The notes beneath the pieces are model-generated. The model was not told the DNA's origin. It saw only the letters and a list, made by a program, of their open reading frames with translations, and searched no databases. 5,772 nucleotides of DNA from Pseudomonadota bacterium (GTDB lineage Bacteria; Pseudomonadota; Alphaproteobacteria; Rhizobiales; Hyphomicrobiaceae): positions 1-5,772 of the forward strand of contig JAEWCT010000367.1 of NCBI GenBank assembly GCA_023390485.1, in the 5' to 3' direction. A program made the position numbers and the translations under genes. Of this stretch, positions 5,591 through 5,772 are shown piece by piece (within the stretch, counting starts at the first letter, position 1; each line of letters begins with the position of its first letter).

Positions 5591-5772
5591 CAATCGCAGC
5601 CGCAGAGCCTTGCGGCTACGCCGGTACCGCTATGTTGGCTTCTCGCGTCGCGTATGGCAGCGGCGCGCCGTATTTCTTTTGGGCGCGATATTCGTCGGCC
5701 TTGCCGCAGTCGGGTTCGCGGAACTCTCCGACGGGGCCCAAGCGCTGTATTACGCCATACTCAATCAATGGC
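5559..5772 (+). CDS. N-terminus of a probable ClC-family chloride channel (3'-truncated by the window)
   Basis: The frame is open from GTG 5559 to the window end and encodes 71 residues. It starts with an Arg-rich cytoplasmic segment (residues 9-36, with clusters such as RSRR and RLRRYRY). One hydrophobic helix follows: AVFLLGAIFVGLAAVGFAEL at 37-56, then SDGAQALYYAILNQW. A basic tail followed by a first helix with GLAA and a trailing LSDxAQAL matches the start of ClC-type chloride channels or chloride/proton antiporters, membrane proteins with about ten or more transmembrane helices. The selectivity motifs lie beyond the window, so the family call is from the N-terminus only. The start is uncertain: no clear ribosome site precedes GTG 5559, only 19 bases separate it from the mutA stop, and TTG 5610 is an in-frame alternative. 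It may be co-transcribed with mutA. Confidence 0.55.
   Translation, partial: MQHTSGPIRTNNRSRRALRLRRYRYVGFSRRVWQRRAVFLLGAIFVGLAAVGFAELSDGAQALYYAILNQW
5598..5617. repeat. 7-bp hairpin near the ClC-like start
   Basis: AGCCGCA (5598-5604) and TGCGGCT (5611-5617) are perfect complements around a six-base loop. The bases after it, ACGCCGG, are not a U-tract, so an intrinsic terminator for mutA is unlikely. It lies within the proposed N-terminal coding sequence of the ClC-like gene, where Arg codons make GC-rich pairing likely by chance. It would lie across the leader if translation really begins at TTG 5610. Confidence 0.35.

Noticed and set aside
5598..5617. mutA intrinsic terminator
   Set aside because: The hairpin is good but no U-tract follows, and it lies within the likely coding sequence of the next gene.
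1..5772. A new multi-gene defence or mobile system built around the HerA-like ATPase
   Set aside because: The neighbours are metabolic or envelope genes on mixed strands with no nuclease, integrase, repeats of attachment type or composition shift to support such a system.

Overview
This is a GC-rich window (roughly 60% by eye). Its codon use and protein types point to an alphaproteobacterium, probably of the Hyphomicrobiales and perhaps close to Hyphomicrobium. That placement is inference from protein style, not a database match. The content is mainly chromosomal housekeeping and metabolism. I see no rRNA, tRNA, CRISPR array, insertion sequence or phage gene.

Layout. Bases 1-117 hold the last 38 codons of a plus-strand gene I cannot identify. 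A roughly 155-bp gap follows with two short perfect palindromes and a candidate promoter. Next comes a plus-strand patatin-like phospholipase made as a lipoprotein (273-1526). It converges on a small minus-strand DUF4236 membrane protein (1616-1912), and an intrinsic terminator that reads on the minus strand lies between them. Upstream of the DUF4236 gene, on the same strand, is a HerA-like/DUF853 ATPase (2011-3447). A 217-bp divergent intergenic region (3448-3664) separates it from mutA, the small subunit of methylmalonyl-CoA mutase (plus strand, 3665-5539). The window ends inside the N-terminus of what looks like a ClC-family chloride channel (plus strand, from about 5559).

How the genes relate. 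These look like independent functions and not one system: envelope lipid hydrolysis, a DNA-translocase-type ATPase, a small membrane protein, C3/C4 acyl-CoA interconversion (propionate or ethylmalonyl-CoA pathway) and ion transport. mutA is not followed by the cobalamin-binding large-subunit gene, which must be encoded elsewhere.

The clearest unexplained signal is in the HerA/mutA intergenic region. Four exact copies of the 7-mer ACCGGCC/GGCCGGT alternate in orientation at 34, 34 and 31 bp spacing, with a degenerate fifth copy 35 bp further on. Three start codons were moved inward from the longest open frame on ribosome-binding-site, signal-peptide or family evidence (DUF4236, HerA-like, mutA). 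The patatin start was chosen by signal-peptide length.
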